Positions 32,601-41,645 of a stretch of 64,000 nucleotides of DNA are shown here, in pieces (the stretch's first letter is position 1; each line of letters starts with the position of its first letter). Source of the stretch: Mycetocola spongiae (GTDB lineage Bacteria; Actinomycetota; Actinomycetes; Actinomycetales; Microbacteriaceae). The stretch lies in assembly GCF_020424085.1 (NCBI RefSeq), contig NZ_CP080203.1:2790001-2854000 (forward strand), written 5' to 3'. The notes below the pieces were generated by a model. That model had not been told where the DNA came from. It searched no databases and worked only from the letters and a program-made list of their open reading frames with translations. A program made the translations under genes and the position numbers.

Positions 32601-35218
32601 GCGGAGACTCCCGCCACATCCTTCGAGATGCTGCCCGAGGCGATAGCGGAGGCGCTCACAGCGGTCAGCGAGTTCTTCACGACCGCCTTCTGCGGCTGTC
32701 CCAGGAGTTCCGCGGACACAATGTATTTTGCCGAGACGGACTCGCCCGCGTTCAGAGTGGGCTTCTGGAATTTGATGGCGGTGGCCTTCTCAAGACCGTC
32801 CATGCCGGGGGTAAACGCGATCCAGGTAACGGCCGTTGAATTAACATCGGACTGTACCGCGGTGCGAACCGATGCCGCGTCATCCGCGGTGATCCAGGCG
32901 CGAAGCGTATCGGCGATCTCCATCGAACGAAGCGTGGTTTTAATCCCGGTACTTCCGTTGATATCTCCGTCATAGGGGAGAACGCTCACCGCGGTAAACT
33001 CGCCGACGGATGTGGCGAGGGTGTTAAAACCCGCGAGGTTATAGGTGATCTCGTCCCCGGGCTCAATCACCCGGGTTGATTCGGACAGCTCATAACCAAA
33101 ATTGGACGGTGCATTGATATAAAAAAAGTCCGTGCCGGTTCGAACGGACGCGGGTTCCGCATTTGTGGCCGAGGCGATCTCCGCCGAAAGGTTAACCGTT
33201 TCCGGCATTGCGGCGTTGGGGTTTGCGACCACGTTAAACGTGATTGCATCGGAGTCTGCCGAGGTTAATTCCGCAAACGTGAAGGTCAGCGTGGTGGTTC
33301 CCTCAGCATCCGTCTCGGCGTTGCTCGGGTTCTGCGAGGCGCTTCCTCCCTGATAGGAGACCGACGGGGGAAGGACCACCTTGACGGACACATCCTTATC
33401 CGAGACCTGCGCGCCGGGAATATACTCATTCAAAACGCTCGTTTTGAGGACCACTTCACGGGTACCAGCGGGACCAACGTTTTTGCCCTCCGCGCCTGAG
33501 ATATCTACGCGGAGTTGGCTGTTGAAGGACGATCCATAACGCTCGCTACTGGCCGGACGTGCCATGCCGGTGGAGAAGTGCTGACCCAAAAAGCCAATCT
33601 TTTGACCGGTCTGTCCCGCGGACTCCCCAACGGTGATCGGCCACAGGAGTCGGGCGTACTGGGTGGCCGGAATATTCTCATTTATGCTGAAGCGAACCGC
33701 GGAGATAGTTCCCGCGGCCTCCGCGTCGCGTCGCGTCTTATACCAACCGGGTGTACCGTCTCCGGGCTCTCCCTGGTCCGCTGCTCGCGCGGCGTCATCG
33801 GGGTAGACCAGGGTTCCGTATTCAACATCCTTGAAGGTAAAGGCGGTCCCAAAGAGTTCCAGGTCGCCCGTGGGCGCCTGCCCGTCACCGGTCAGGACGA
33901 TGGCCCCGCGGGAGTCTGAACGCTCCAATCCGAGGGGGTTGTCGTTATTCAACTGCAAGCGGTATTCAATCGGCTGACCGGGATACAGCGGGCCGCCGCT
34001 CGTCTGGGGGCTTTCCCATCCGGGAAGGGCCGCGCCGCCCACCTCCTGAATCATGTAGCGCCCGGAGAAACCGCCTCCGGAAGCATTATTAATGGTCACG
34101 GTGGGCTGGATCTGCGCCGGAGTGATGGAGTTAGGTGAATCGCTCAGCGAGTGGATTTCAAGATTGGAAATCCCGATGGGCTGCCGCGAGGTGTTTTCCG
34201 GCACATTCGTGGAGGGAACCCAGAGCTTGATCGAGTGAGTAATCACATAGGCCCGATCCCCGGGAATGGCACCGCCCGCGCTGGAAATAGTGGGAACGTG
34301 TTGCGCCGTCGTATCGGCTCCGGAGATGGTGACGCGGGCGGTCTTCGCCGCCTCGTCAACGACCACGCGCTGGGTTCCGGAATTTGTCACTGAGTTTGCG
34401 GCACCGCCCGAGCTACCGGGGAAAGGCGAGCTGAAATGGATAGGCGAGTTTTGTGCAGACGCCCTGACCCCGTCGGGAAGAGCACTGAGGTCAAGATCGA
34501 AGCTCAGGCTGTCCTTTGCCCGCAACGGTTCGTGCCCGCGCGTTTGGATGGCGGCATCGTACGGAACAAAAACACCGTAGTTATAGCGCATCTCGACGCC
34601 GTTCACGCCATCCAGCGTGACGGGACCCGTGCCGTGCCCAAGCGCGTCAATATCGTAGGCGGGGGTGGCCACGATCTTTGTCGGCGCAGACTTCGCCGTG
34701 GCACCGCCCTCGGCGGAGACGCTAATTGCGGCTTCGCCACCGTTAGCGCCGGAAACCGTTGCTTCCAATGCCCAGACGTTACTCTCCGCGGTATCGGCCG
34801 TGAGCTGGAGTACCGCGGTTCGGCCGTCCTCGCTGATGCTTGAGCCCTTGGGCTCACCCAGCGAAATGGAGGACTCGCTAAAGCGTGAACCCACCGGGGC
34901 CGTGGCGGTCAAGGTATAGGTTCCGGGGGTGGACACCTGATAAGACGCCGCCCATTTGACGATATCGCCCGAGGCGACGATATCGTCCGTCAAGCTGGGA
35001 TCCAGAGGCGGCAGCGGAAGCGATCCCGTCTGGGTGACCTCCACGCTGTGGATGGCACCCACGGCGCCCGTAGCGGCATTCGCGGCCATCGGGGTCGCGA
35101 TAAGACCGCCCGTGGCCAGGAGCGATGCGAGGAGAATCGCAAAGCCCCTTCTCTTTGGTACCCCATCGCCACTAGGCAACGAGCGCGGCGACGATTGTCG
35201 CAACGATGTTTCAAGCAT
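29648..35218 (-). CDS. Giant repetitive wall-anchored surface protein (1856 aa), LAITG signal
   Basis: Secreted adhesin-like protein. The N-terminus has a basic stretch and hydrophobic signal (RRGFAILLASLLATGGLIATPMAANA). Residues up to about 900 resemble DUF11-type/adhesin stalk domains. An SdrD B-type module follows (GIAYRDDNFNGKHDASDKKV ... FIFAGLHSGRYSVSVDAP, about 900-980). About nine tandem repeats of roughly 80 residues fill about 1010-1810, most ending in variants of VTYTDDLGQS and YTVTVQ, and so resemble bacterial Ig-like/cadherin-like repeats. The C-terminus is LAITG, a hydrophobic helix and RRRR, a class-E-type sorting signal. A probable role in surface adhesion or biofilm is inference. 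Ca2+ binding by the SdrD B module is known for that family. Confidence 0.92.
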   Translation of the reverse strand: MLETSLRQSSPRSLPSGDGVPKRRGFAILLASLLATGGLIATPMAANAATGAVGAIHSVEVTQTGSLPLPPLDPSLTDDIVASGDIVKWAASYQVSTPGTYTLTATAPVGSRFSESSISLGEPKGSSISEDGRTAVLQLTADTAESNVWALEATVSGANGGEAAISVSAEGGATAKSAPTKIVATPAYDIDALGHGTGPVTLDGVNGVEMRYNYGVFVPYDAAIQTRGHEPLRAKDSLSFDLDLSALPDGVRASAQNSPIHFSSPFPGSSGGAANSVTNSGTQRVVVDEAAKTARVTISGADTTAQHVPTISSAGGAIPGDRAYVITHSIKLWVPSTNVPENTSRQPIGISNLEIHSLSDSPNSITPAQIQPTVTINNASGGGFSGRYMIQEVGGAALPGWESPQTSGGPLYPGQPIEYRLQLNNDNPLGLERSDSRGAIVLTGDGQAPTGDLELFGTAFTFKDVEYGTLVYPDDAARAADQGEPGDGTPGWYKTRRDAEAAGTISAVRFSINENIPATQYARLLWPITVGESAGQTGQKIGFLGQHFSTGMARPASSERYGSSFNSQLRVDISGAEGKNVGPAGTREVVLKTSVLNEYIPGAQVSDKDVSVKVVLPPSVSYQGGSASQNPSNAETDAEGTTTLTFTFAELTSADSDAITFNVVANPNAAMPETVNLSAEIASATNAEPASVRTGTDFFYINAPSNFGYELSESTRVIEPGDEITYNLAGFNTLATSVGEFTAVSVLPYDGDINGSTGIKTTLRSMEIADTLRAWITADDAASVRTAVQSDVNSTAVTWIAFTPGMDGLEKATAIKFQKPTLNAGESVSAKYIVSAELLGQPQKAVVKNSLTAVSASAIASGSISKDVAGVSADLVQSSLTGIAYRDDNFNGKHDASDKKVASAVATLSGYSFGPDGIDSGGNGDDVAVPAGVTVTTDNSGKFIFAGLHSGRYSVSVDAPAGFETNGDVLSEVVVASDTEVISTSNIGFVDSSALPVAANDSVRIADAKATLDVVSGTTGGLVADAGTDIKLNPKHTPVVAPQGAATASYEGGKLMLTPKITWADAETSRVVTVTYEIIGVLGKTSTAQVEAVVQRAPVNTGDTTLPTLARSGAQATTTVSVATLNAAALSTVAVKTQPAGDPEVTVTGDQLLVDSKGAAAGDYSFVLTLTDDLGQKTDVTYTFSVQAAPTGAAQDLGKVAVGQSLAPFTPEVSGVGVTSAQSADPAPSKGTVAFDADGRITYTAQDVGGKDTFSVTYVDNLDQSVVVVYTVEVVEGITVAPVEAQRVALSGTTVFSNVIGIPTGNSLIASELTAEAATLGTATVSADGTSVSYVAGDSAGTDTFSVLFTGAFGAPVTVTYEVLIQELPTATAGSATVVEKGTSSYNAAPVSPGGLAVTEARVTGFPDSVSFSADPSGEVTFDAKDNTAGTFSAQVSFRDELGQWSVPVTYTVTVQTKPAAADLSAVIGVGKAHTFTTGVTGTAVSAAVTQQPTTGTVVVSADGATVSYTAASTDGAMSFTVTYTDDLGQSTEAQYRVVVQAAPAVSGDTSLILGEDQSAAFDASLSTEAGLASARVTGALPDGLSVDIDPVTGTVTVHSGDAAAGEHRFTVTYTDTHGNTSDVEYTVTVQAKPVINDGLPVETIVPQNGEVQLDEVMSSTGSILTREVISAPAAGSVRLASVHYNAEGAEAGTYGFTVRYTDDLGQSVDAEYLPTVQPAPSGIGRTVTVNYGTEQIALDPIADANGTNLIPLTDSDISRVSAGSARVADALVVFSPPAETSGSYTLSVQVSDDLGQSVVLDYTVIVTEAKVVAEESDNSLAITGAQIGGALGVMALLLGAGAVLLFLRRRRAEQE

Positions 35219-35647
35219 GAAATCCCAATCCTTGTTTATCCAATGCAGAGCGAATCTGCGTTGACAGTGAACCTAAGAACAAAGAACGCAATTGAGATGA
35301 AAACTAACCCCGAACTCAGGATGCCGAGAAAAGTGTCGCAAAATGCACGCTTTTCATGTCGCTATTGCCGTTTTAACGCGGAAACATGCCGAACCTCGGG
35401 TCGCATCGAGTGGCCTCTTTACCGCCTCGTGATCGCATATCGTGGGTTCAGGCGGCCCCCGGAAAAATATTTTGGGGTTTTTCCCAAAGGGGTGAAAGGT
35501 TGCCTTTTGAGCCGCGGCCCGTTCGCGCCGGTGTGGGCGTGGGCCGGCGAGATGCCCCGCAACGAGGCGATCCGCCGCGCGTCGGTGCCGGGGTGTAGCG
35601 TACCTAGGGTGGTGTAACGCGCCATATCCCTCGCACAGGAAGAGCCG
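35219..35647. promoter_or_regulatory. Divergent 430-bp spacer between adhesin and SNF2 genes
   Basis: No gene seen. The part next to the adhesin (35230-35400) is unusually AT-rich for this genome and probably holds the adhesin promoter; no clear -35/-10 pair could be assigned. Near the SNF2 gene, TAGGGT at about 35605 may be a -10 element, and AGGAAG precedes its TTG start. Confidence 0.4.
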
Positions 35648-38644
35648 TTGCCCATGCCCACACGCCCCGCCGCCGGAGACTCCTGGCGTCGCGCGCTGGA
35701 GGGCCTCCTGGTACCCGATACCGCGGCCGCCCCCGCGCCGCGCCATACCGCGCTCGCGCTGCAGCTGGAGCTGCGCGAGGCCATTCCGCGCGGCGGCGAT
35801 CGCTGGAACGGGCCGGCCGCGCGCGCCGCGAGATCCGGCACCGAGGACCTCGCCGATCTCTCGCTCGGCGTGCGCCCCGTGACCCGCACCGCGCGCGGCT
35901 GGGCCCGCGGCAGCCTCACCTGGTCCAACCTCCCCTATATGCTCAACCGGCTGGGGCTTGACCCCGCCCAGCACAGCTGGTTCTGCCAGTTTGGTGCGCT
36001 CTATCGCGCGGCGGTCCCCGCGGTCCCCGGGCAGGATGCCGATTGGGTGCTGCTGGATGATTTTGCCAACCCCGTGCTCTGGACCCTGCTGGATCAGGCC
36101 GATGCGCTTGGCATCGCACTCGTGGGCTCCTCCGCCAAAACCGCCGTGCGCCGCGCGGGAGACGCCCGGCTGAGCCTGGACGCCTCCCGCACCGCCGCGG
36201 GCCTGCGGCTCACCCCCGCCCTGACCCTCGGCGAGGAGGCCTGGCCGCTGGAACGCGCCCGCGCGATCGCCGACCACGGCGTCTACGGCTTCCGCCTCGC
36301 CGCGCCCGCCCGGCTGGTATTGGCCCCCGCCGAGCTGGGCCCCGAACAGCGCGAGCTGCTGCGCCCGCGCAGCACAGTGCCGCATGCGGTGAGCATCCCG
36401 CCCGCGGGCGTGGGGGAGTTCCTGAGCGATTATTTGCCCGAGCTGCGCGGAAGGCTCGAGATTCTCAGCGCCGATGGCAGCGTGGAGCTGCCCGCGCTCC
36501 CGCCCCCGCTGCTGATCCTCACCGCATCATTTGAGGCGCGGCATACGCTCGCCCTGCACTGGCGCTGGGAAAATACCCGCCGCGGGGCGCAGGCCCCCGC
36601 GCTCGCCGCGGTCCTGCCCGAGGGTACGCTGCCCGCGGAGTGGCGCTCCGGCGAGGACCTGCCGCTTCCCGTATCGCTGCGCGGGATGGACGCCGCCGAG
36701 TGCGCGGCCACGCTGCTGCCGCGCCTGGAAAAGCTGCCCGGGGTGCGCGTGGATCGCCGCGGTACCGCGCCCGATTATCGGGAACTCACCGGCGAACCGC
36801 TGCTGAAGATCAGCGCCGTCCCCACCGAAAAGGACGACTGGTTCAGCCTGGGCGTGATCGTCACGGTGGACGGCCACGATATCCCCTTTGTCCCACTGTT
36901 TAAAGCCCTCGCGAAGGGGCGGCGCAAGCTGCTGCTGGTGGACGGCAGCTATCTCTCGCTGGGCCACCCGGCGTTTCAGCCGCTGATCGAGCTGATCCGC
37001 GAGTCCCAGGACCTGCCCGAATGGGAGGCCAATCCGGTGATCAGCCGCTATCGGGTGGATCTCTGGGCCGAGTTTGAGGACCTGGCCGAGCAGGCCACCC
37101 CGGCCCGGGAATGGCGCGAGCTGCTCGCGGCGGTGGCCGAGGGTGCCGCCCCCGCCCCGGTGCCGCTGCCCGCGGGCATCCACGCCGAGCTGCGCCCGTA
37201 TCAGGAGGAGGGTTTTGCCTGGCTGGCCTTCCTCTGGAGGCATCACCTGGGCGGCATCCTCGCCGATGATATGGGGCTCGGCAAGACGCTCCAGTGCCTC
37301 GCCCTGATCCGGCACGCCCACGATCAACGCCCCGGGCAGGCGCCCTTCCTCGTGGTGGCCCCCACCTCGGTGGTATCCAATTGGGTGGCCGAGGCGGCGC
37401 GCTTTGCGCCCGGCCTGCGGGTGCACGAGATCACCGCGACCGAGGCGCGCTCGGGCCGCCCCCTGGCCGGGCTCGCCGCCGGGGCCGATATCATCGTGAC
37501 CAGCTATGCGCTGCTGCGGCTGGATTTTGAGGCCTATCAGGCCATCGCCCGCGATACCGGCTGGTCCGGGCTGATCCTGGACGAGGCGCAATTTGTGAAA
37601 AATGCCGAGTCCCGCATTCACGCATGCGCGCTGGAACTCGACGTGCGGGTGAAGATCGCCGTCACGGGCACCCCGCTGGAAAACTCCCTTACCGAGCTGC
37701 ACGCGCTGCTGGCCATCGTGACCCCCGGGCTTTTCGCCTCGGCGCGGCGCTTCCGCGAGGAATACGTGCGTCCCATCGAACGCGTCGCACCCGGCATCTC
37801 CACGGGCATCGGTGCCGGGCGCAGCGAGGTCGCGATCGGCGGTGCCCGGCAGCTGCGGCTGGCCCGGCTGCGCCGCCGGGTGCGGCCCTTTATGCTGCGC
37901 CGCGTGAAGGAGGCCGTGGCCGCGGATCTGCCGGCCAAGCAGGAGCAGGTGCTGCGGGTGGAGCTGCACCCCGAACACCGTGCGCTCTACGATCTCTTTT
38001 TGCAGCGCGAGCGGCAAAAGCTCTTTGGGCTGCTTGAAGACCTCGACCGCAACCGCTTTATCGTATTCCGTTCGCTGACCCTGCTGCGCCTGCTGGCGCT
38101 GGACCCGGCGCTGCTGGGGGAGGAGCACGCGGATGTGCCCGCCGCCAAGCTGGACGTGCTGATGGATCAGCTCGCCGACGTGGTGGTGGAGGGCCATCGC
38201 ACGCTGGTATTTAGCCAGTTCACGTCCTATCTGGCGCTCGTGGCGCGGAGGCTGGAGGCCGCGGGGATCGCCTATGCCTATCTGGACGGTTCCACACGCA
38301 AACGCTCCGAGGTCATTAACGGCTTTAAAACGGGGGAGGCCCCGGTATTCCTGATCAGCCTCAAGGCGGGCGGATTTGGCCTCAACCTCACCGAGGCCGA
38401 TTATGTCTTCCTGCTGGATCCGTGGTGGAACCCGGCGAGCGAGGAGCAGGCGGTGGACCGCACCCATCGCATCGGCCAGTCCAAAAATGTCTTTGTCTAT
38501 CGGATGATCGCCGCGGATACCATCGAGGAGAAGGTGATGGTGTTAAAGCAGCGCAAGGCCGCGCTCTTTGATGCGGTGATTAACGACGAGGAGCTGTTTA
38601 GCTCGGCGCTGACCGCGCAGGATATCCGCGAACTGCTCGGCTAA
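35648..38644 (+). CDS. SNF2-family DNA-dependent ATPase / helicase-like protein
   Basis: SF2 translocase of 998 residues. The C-terminal motor is complete: Walker A GGILADDMGLGKTLQCLAL (about residue 535), Walker B as DEAQ in LILDEAQFVKN, VTGTPLENSLTELHALL (motif III), then the helicase C lobe with DGSTRKRSEVI, LISLKAGGFGLNLTEADYVFLLDPWWNPASEEQAVDR and the arginine-finger THRIGQ. The N-terminal 500 residues are divergent and lack a SWIM zinc finger. Bacterial SNF2 proteins like this often help transcription recycling or repair, but the specific role is unknown. TTG 35648 fits the AGGAAG spacing; ATG 35654 is the alternative. Confidence 0.93.
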   Translation: MPMPTRPAAGDSWRRALEGLLVPDTAAAPAPRHTALALQLELREAIPRGGDRWNGPAARAARSGTEDLADLSLGVRPVTRTARGWARGSLTWSNLPYMLNRLGLDPAQHSWFCQFGALYRAAVPAVPGQDADWVLLDDFANPVLWTLLDQADALGIALVGSSAKTAVRRAGDARLSLDASRTAAGLRLTPALTLGEEAWPLERARAIADHGVYGFRLAAPARLVLAPAELGPEQRELLRPRSTVPHAVSIPPAGVGEFLSDYLPELRGRLEILSADGSVELPALPPPLLILTASFEARHTLALHWRWENTRRGAQAPALAAVLPEGTLPAEWRSGEDLPLPVSLRGMDAAECAATLLPRLEKLPGVRVDRRGTAPDYRELTGEPLLKISAVPTEKDDWFSLGVIVTVDGHDIPFVPLFKALAKGRRKLLLVDGSYLSLGHPAFQPLIELIRESQDLPEWEANPVISRYRVDLWAEFEDLAEQATPAREWRELLAAVAEGAAPAPVPLPAGIHAELRPYQEEGFAWLAFLWRHHLGGILADDMGLGKTLQCLALIRHAHDQRPGQAPFLVVAPTSVVSNWVAEAARFAPGLRVHEITATEARSGRPLAGLAAGADIIVTSYALLRLDFEAYQAIARDTGWSGLILDEAQFVKNAESRIHACALELDVRVKIAVTGTPLENSLTELHALLAIVTPGLFASARRFREEYVRPIERVAPGISTGIGAGRSEVAIGGARQLRLARLRRRVRPFMLRRVKEAVAADLPAKQEQVLRVELHPEHRALYDLFLQRERQKLFGLLEDLDRNRFIVFRSLTLLRLLALDPALLGEEHADVPAAKLDVLMDQLADVVVEGHRTLVFSQFTSYLALVARRLEAAGIAYAYLDGSTRKRSEVINGFKTGEAPVFLISLKAGGFGLNLTEADYVFLLDPWWNPASEEQAVDRTHRIGQSKNVFVYRMIAADTIEEKVMVLKQRKAALFDAVINDEELFSSALTAQDIRELLG

Positions 38645-38788
38645 ACGGGCGAATGCCGCGAGCGTTATACGGGACAGATCACAATAGCTATGCTTAGTTT
38701 CTGGCCCGGGCCACCCCGCGGGGAGGGTGACCCAGCGCGGGCCCCTCTTCTCTTTTTCGCCCCCGCCTAGGTTTTATCCCGGAGACTC

Positions 38789-40051
38789 ATGACACGGAAT
38801 ACCACCCGCACCCTTCTTGCCGCGCCGCTCCTGCTCGCGGTGGTCCTGGCCGCCGCGGGTTGCGTTCCACAATCCCGCGAGAGCGTGGATGAGTTTGTCA
38901 CGGCCCTGCGCGCGGTACCCGGCGTGGTCTCGGCCGAGGCTCGCGTGTCTCAGCCGCTGCCCGGCGTGATTAACGGCACCGTGACCGTGGCCATTCCCGC
39001 GGATCCGATTGTGCTCGCCGATGCCCAAAAGGTGGTGTGTGCTGAGCGCCCGGCCTCCTCCGTGGAGGTGGACTATGTGGTGAGCGAGGGTGCCGCCACC
39101 GTGAGCGGCGATGGCCCCACCTGCGCGGGTGAGGGCATTAACATCGTGGACGTCACGCGCGCGGCCGCCGCGGTGGGCTTCCCCGCCACGCTGGAGATTA
39201 AGCGCAGCTATCCGGCCGAGGGCGAGGGACGGACCACGGTCCGGCGCTCCTCCGCGGAGAAAAACCTCGCCGAGGCCCTGACCCTGGGGGAGGCGATCGC
39301 CCCGACCCTGCCGGACATGGGTATCTCCTATCGCAGCCCCGCCCTGGACGTGGACGCCCCGCGCGCCGACCTGGCCGGCTATCTCGGCGATATGCGGGTC
39401 CTCGGGGAGAGCTATCAGCTCGCGAGCGTGACCATCGGGAGCGGCGTGCGCCTCGGTTTTGAGGGAATTATCCCGAGCTCGGCCGCCGTGAGCACCCTCC
39501 TGGACGGCCTCAGCCCCGAACGCTATGCCGGGCTGGAGATCATCGTGACCGCCGCCGAGAACGGCTCCGCGGATGCCCAGGCCACGGCGCCGGCGCTCGC
39601 TCTGCGGGATGAACTGGCCGCGAGCCTGGGCGCCACCGGCGATGTGCGCGGGAATGACGTGGTCTTCACGGTGACCGATATCGACGCCCTGCAGGAGCTC
39701 ACCGACGAGATTCTCGCCCGAGAGGGCGGCAGCGGCGGCAGCGGTGTGACCTTTTATATCCCGGGCAGCGGCGACGGGGTAATCCCCGAGATGCGCGTGG
39801 CCCCGGGCCGCTCACTCGTGCTCGAGGCCGGGCTGCCCAATGCGTTTACGGCCCTTGCCGAACAGTATCGGGCGCTCCGGGATGCCGGCGCCGTGGCCAC
39901 CGTGGAGGTGGGTGGGGGCCGGCTCGGCGCCTGGACCCTGGACGGCGCCGATCCCGGCCAGGTGGCGCGGGTGGCCGCGGTCCTCGCGGAACTACAGGCC
40001 CGCTTCGGCCTGAGCGAGGTGAACCTGAATAACCGCCCGCTGGCCGGCTAG
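38789..40051 (+). CDS. Hypothetical lipoprotein
   Basis: A 420-residue secreted lipoprotein with lipobox LAAAGCVPQS (Cys about residue 25). The rest is a soluble alpha/beta-like chain with repeated valine-rich strands, for example VSAEARVSQPLPGVINGTVTVAIPAD and later YQLASVTIGSGVRLGFEGIIP. A short GGSGGSG linker occurs near 315. No domain recognised. Single-gene unit ended by a strong terminator. Confidence 0.8.
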   Translation: MTRNTTRTLLAAPLLLAVVLAAAGCVPQSRESVDEFVTALRAVPGVVSAEARVSQPLPGVINGTVTVAIPADPIVLADAQKVVCAERPASSVEVDYVVSEGAATVSGDGPTCAGEGINIVDVTRAAAAVGFPATLEIKRSYPAEGEGRTTVRRSSAEKNLAEALTLGEAIAPTLPDMGISYRSPALDVDAPRADLAGYLGDMRVLGESYQLASVTIGSGVRLGFEGIIPSSAAVSTLLDGLSPERYAGLEIIVTAAENGSADAQATAPALALRDELAASLGATGDVRGNDVVFTVTDIDALQELTDEILAREGGSGGSGVTFYIPGSGDGVIPEMRVAPGRSLVLEAGLPNAFTALAEQYRALRDAGAVATVEVGGGRLGAWTLDGADPGQVARVAAVLAELQARFGLSEVNLNNRPLAG

Positions 40052-40069
40052 GCCCACGGGGGATAAAAA

Positions 40070-40106
40070 CGCGGGGTCGCCCGGCATGATGCCGGGCGAC
40101 CCCGCG
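40070..40106. terminator. Strong bidirectional terminator
   Basis: The stem CGCGGGGTCGCCCGGCAT (40070-40087) pairs perfectly with ATGCCGGGCGACCCCGCG (40089-40106). A-rich sequence precedes it and follows it (GGGGAAAAA), serving the lipoprotein gene and the convergent DUF5302 gene. Confidence 0.8.
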
Positions 40107-40133
40107 GGGAAAAACCGTGGATAGCGGTGGATT

Positions 40134-40322
40134 TTATCCGCTCTTGCGGCGGAACTCGCGCTGCTGGGAGGCCTTACCCTGCGTGTGCTGTACCGCACCC
40201 GAGGCGTCCATATGGTCCTGGCCCTTGCCCTGCGTGCGCGCCTTCTTGCGGTCGAGTGCCTCGCGGAACTTCCGCTTGCTTTCCTCGGCCGCGGCTTTTT
40301 GCGCGTCTTCTTCGGAACTCAT
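40134..40322 (-). CDS. DUF5302-family small protein
   Basis: A 62-residue, highly charged, Cys-free protein. The start SSEEDAQKAAAEESKRKFREALDRK and the ending FRRKSG match the actinobacterial DUF5302 family, whose function is unknown. AAGGAGA precedes ATG 40322 at ideal spacing. Confidence 0.88.
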   Translation of the reverse strand: MSSEEDAQKAAAEESKRKFREALDRKKARTQGKGQDHMDASGAVQHTQGKASQQREFRRKSG

Positions 40323-40415
40323 GTTGAATCTCCTTGATCGGCTGCCCGCCGCGGCGGGCATCTGTGCCGGTATCGATGATCGATGCGCCCCTAGTCTAAC
40401 CCGCGGCGCACCGGG

Positions 40416-40979
40416 CTAGCCCGCGAGCAGCTGCGTCATCTCCGCCATCTCCGCGGTCTGCACGTCGATCATATGCTGGGCGAGGGTGGTGAGCTCGGGG
40501 TAGCCGCCGCCGGAAACCTCGTCCCGGGTCATCGCGAGCGCCCCCTCATGATGCGCATGCATGAGTTCCAAAAAGAGCCGTTCGGCCTCGGGCCCGGTCA
40601 CGCTGGCCAGGCCCTCCAGCTGTTCCGCGGTGAGCATCCCATTGGCCACATGGGGGGCGTGCATCTGCATGACCGCACCCTGATCCCATTCCGAGGCCCA
40701 TTCCGTCATGGTGCGGATCTCCTCCGATTGCCCCGCGGAGATGCGCCGCGCGAGGTCCCGCGTGGGCTCGGAGATATTCTCCGCGGCGAGGATGATATCG
40801 CTCATATCCACCGCCTGCACGTGGTGCGGGGTCATCATGCCCAAAAAGTGCAGATCCACCTCGTTTACCGCGGCCGGCATCGATTCGCGGATATCGGTAT
40901 CGGTGGGTTCGGAGACGGAGCACCCCACCAGGGTGGCGGCAAGAAGCAGGGGCAAAACGAGGGTGCGCAGCGAGGTCAC
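40416..40979 (-). CDS. DUF305 lipoprotein
   Basis: A 187-residue secreted lipoprotein (lipobox LVGCSVS). DUF305 hallmarks: FLGMMTPHHVQAVDMSDI and, in the second half, ELMHAHHEGALAMTRDE, both rich in Met and His as in ferritin-like four-helix copper-associated proteins. The start is GTG 40979. DUF305 proteins are often linked with metal handling; no copper genes are adjacent here. Confidence 0.9.
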   Translation of the reverse strand: MTSLRTLVLPLLLAATLVGCSVSEPTDTDIRESMPAAVNEVDLHFLGMMTPHHVQAVDMSDIILAAENISEPTRDLARRISAGQSEEIRTMTEWASEWDQGAVMQMHAPHVANGMLTAEQLEGLASVTGPEAERLFLELMHAHHEGALAMTRDEVSGGGYPELTTLAQHMIDVQTAEMAEMTQLLAG

Positions 40980-41045
40980 GGGGTCTGGGGCCTTCCGGTT
41001 CGGGGACTAACGGCCCCACCCTAACACGTACCCCCGAGGGGTATC

Positions 41046-41645
41046 TTAGGCGTCGAGCCCCCGGGCTGTAAGCGCGTCGGATAGCTCATCGGCATAGCGC
41101 ATCGAGGCCACCAGGAGGGGAATGATAAACGTAGTGGGCCGCGCGGGAATCCCGCGCGCCCGCAGCGCATCGCGGATCTCCCCGGCAAAGGAGGCAATCA
41201 CGGGGATCACCGTGATCGTGAGGGTGAGCAGCAGGCTCACCCGCGTGGCGTTGATGCCGATGCGGCGCAGCGGTTCCAGGGCCCGCCCGAGCGTATCCAG
41301 CAGCTCCGTGGTGCGGGTTGTGAGCGTGATCAACGCGGCGAGCATCACCACCACCAGGATGCGCCCGGCGTTCTGGGCCACGGCCGCGGGCTCCACAAAA
41401 AGCAGCTGGAACAGGATCGTAAACGCCAGGAGCCAGCGCAGGAGCCAGGCCTGGCGGGCCAGCTCGCGCCAGCCCAGTCCGGCCAGCAGATAGCCCAAGA
41501 CGAGGAGCGCGGCGGCCCCCGCGAGCACCCACGGGGAGCGCGGGACCGCCGAGACCACCGCGATGAGTGCCCCGATCAGCAGCAGCTTGATCCCGGCCGG
41601 GGCGCGATGCAGCACGCTGACGCCCGGCCGGTACAGGGCGATCAT
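41046..41645 (-). CDS. bioN: Biotin ECF transporter, transmembrane protein EcfT
   Basis: T component of the biotin energy-coupling factor transporter, 199 residues, about five hydrophobic segments. The cytoplasmic coupling helices have the Ala-Arg-Gly signatures RDALRARGIP and SDALTARGLDA, which touch the ATPase. It is last in bioY-bioM-bioN, overlapping bioM by 4 bp. This short EcfT form is the BioN type. Confidence 0.9.
   Translation of the reverse strand: MIALYRPGVSVLHRAPAGIKLLLIGALIAVVSAVPRSPWVLAGAAALLVLGYLLAGLGWRELARQAWLLRWLLAFTILFQLLFVEPAAVAQNAGRILVVVMLAALITLTTRTTELLDTLGRALEPLRRIGINATRVSLLLTLTITVIPVIASFAGEIRDALRARGIPARPTTFIIPLLVASMRYADELSDALTARGLDA

Noticed and set aside
36527-38467. 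646-codon reverse-strand frame over the SNF2 gene
   Set aside because: Antisense shadow; the forward strand has all SNF2 motifs.
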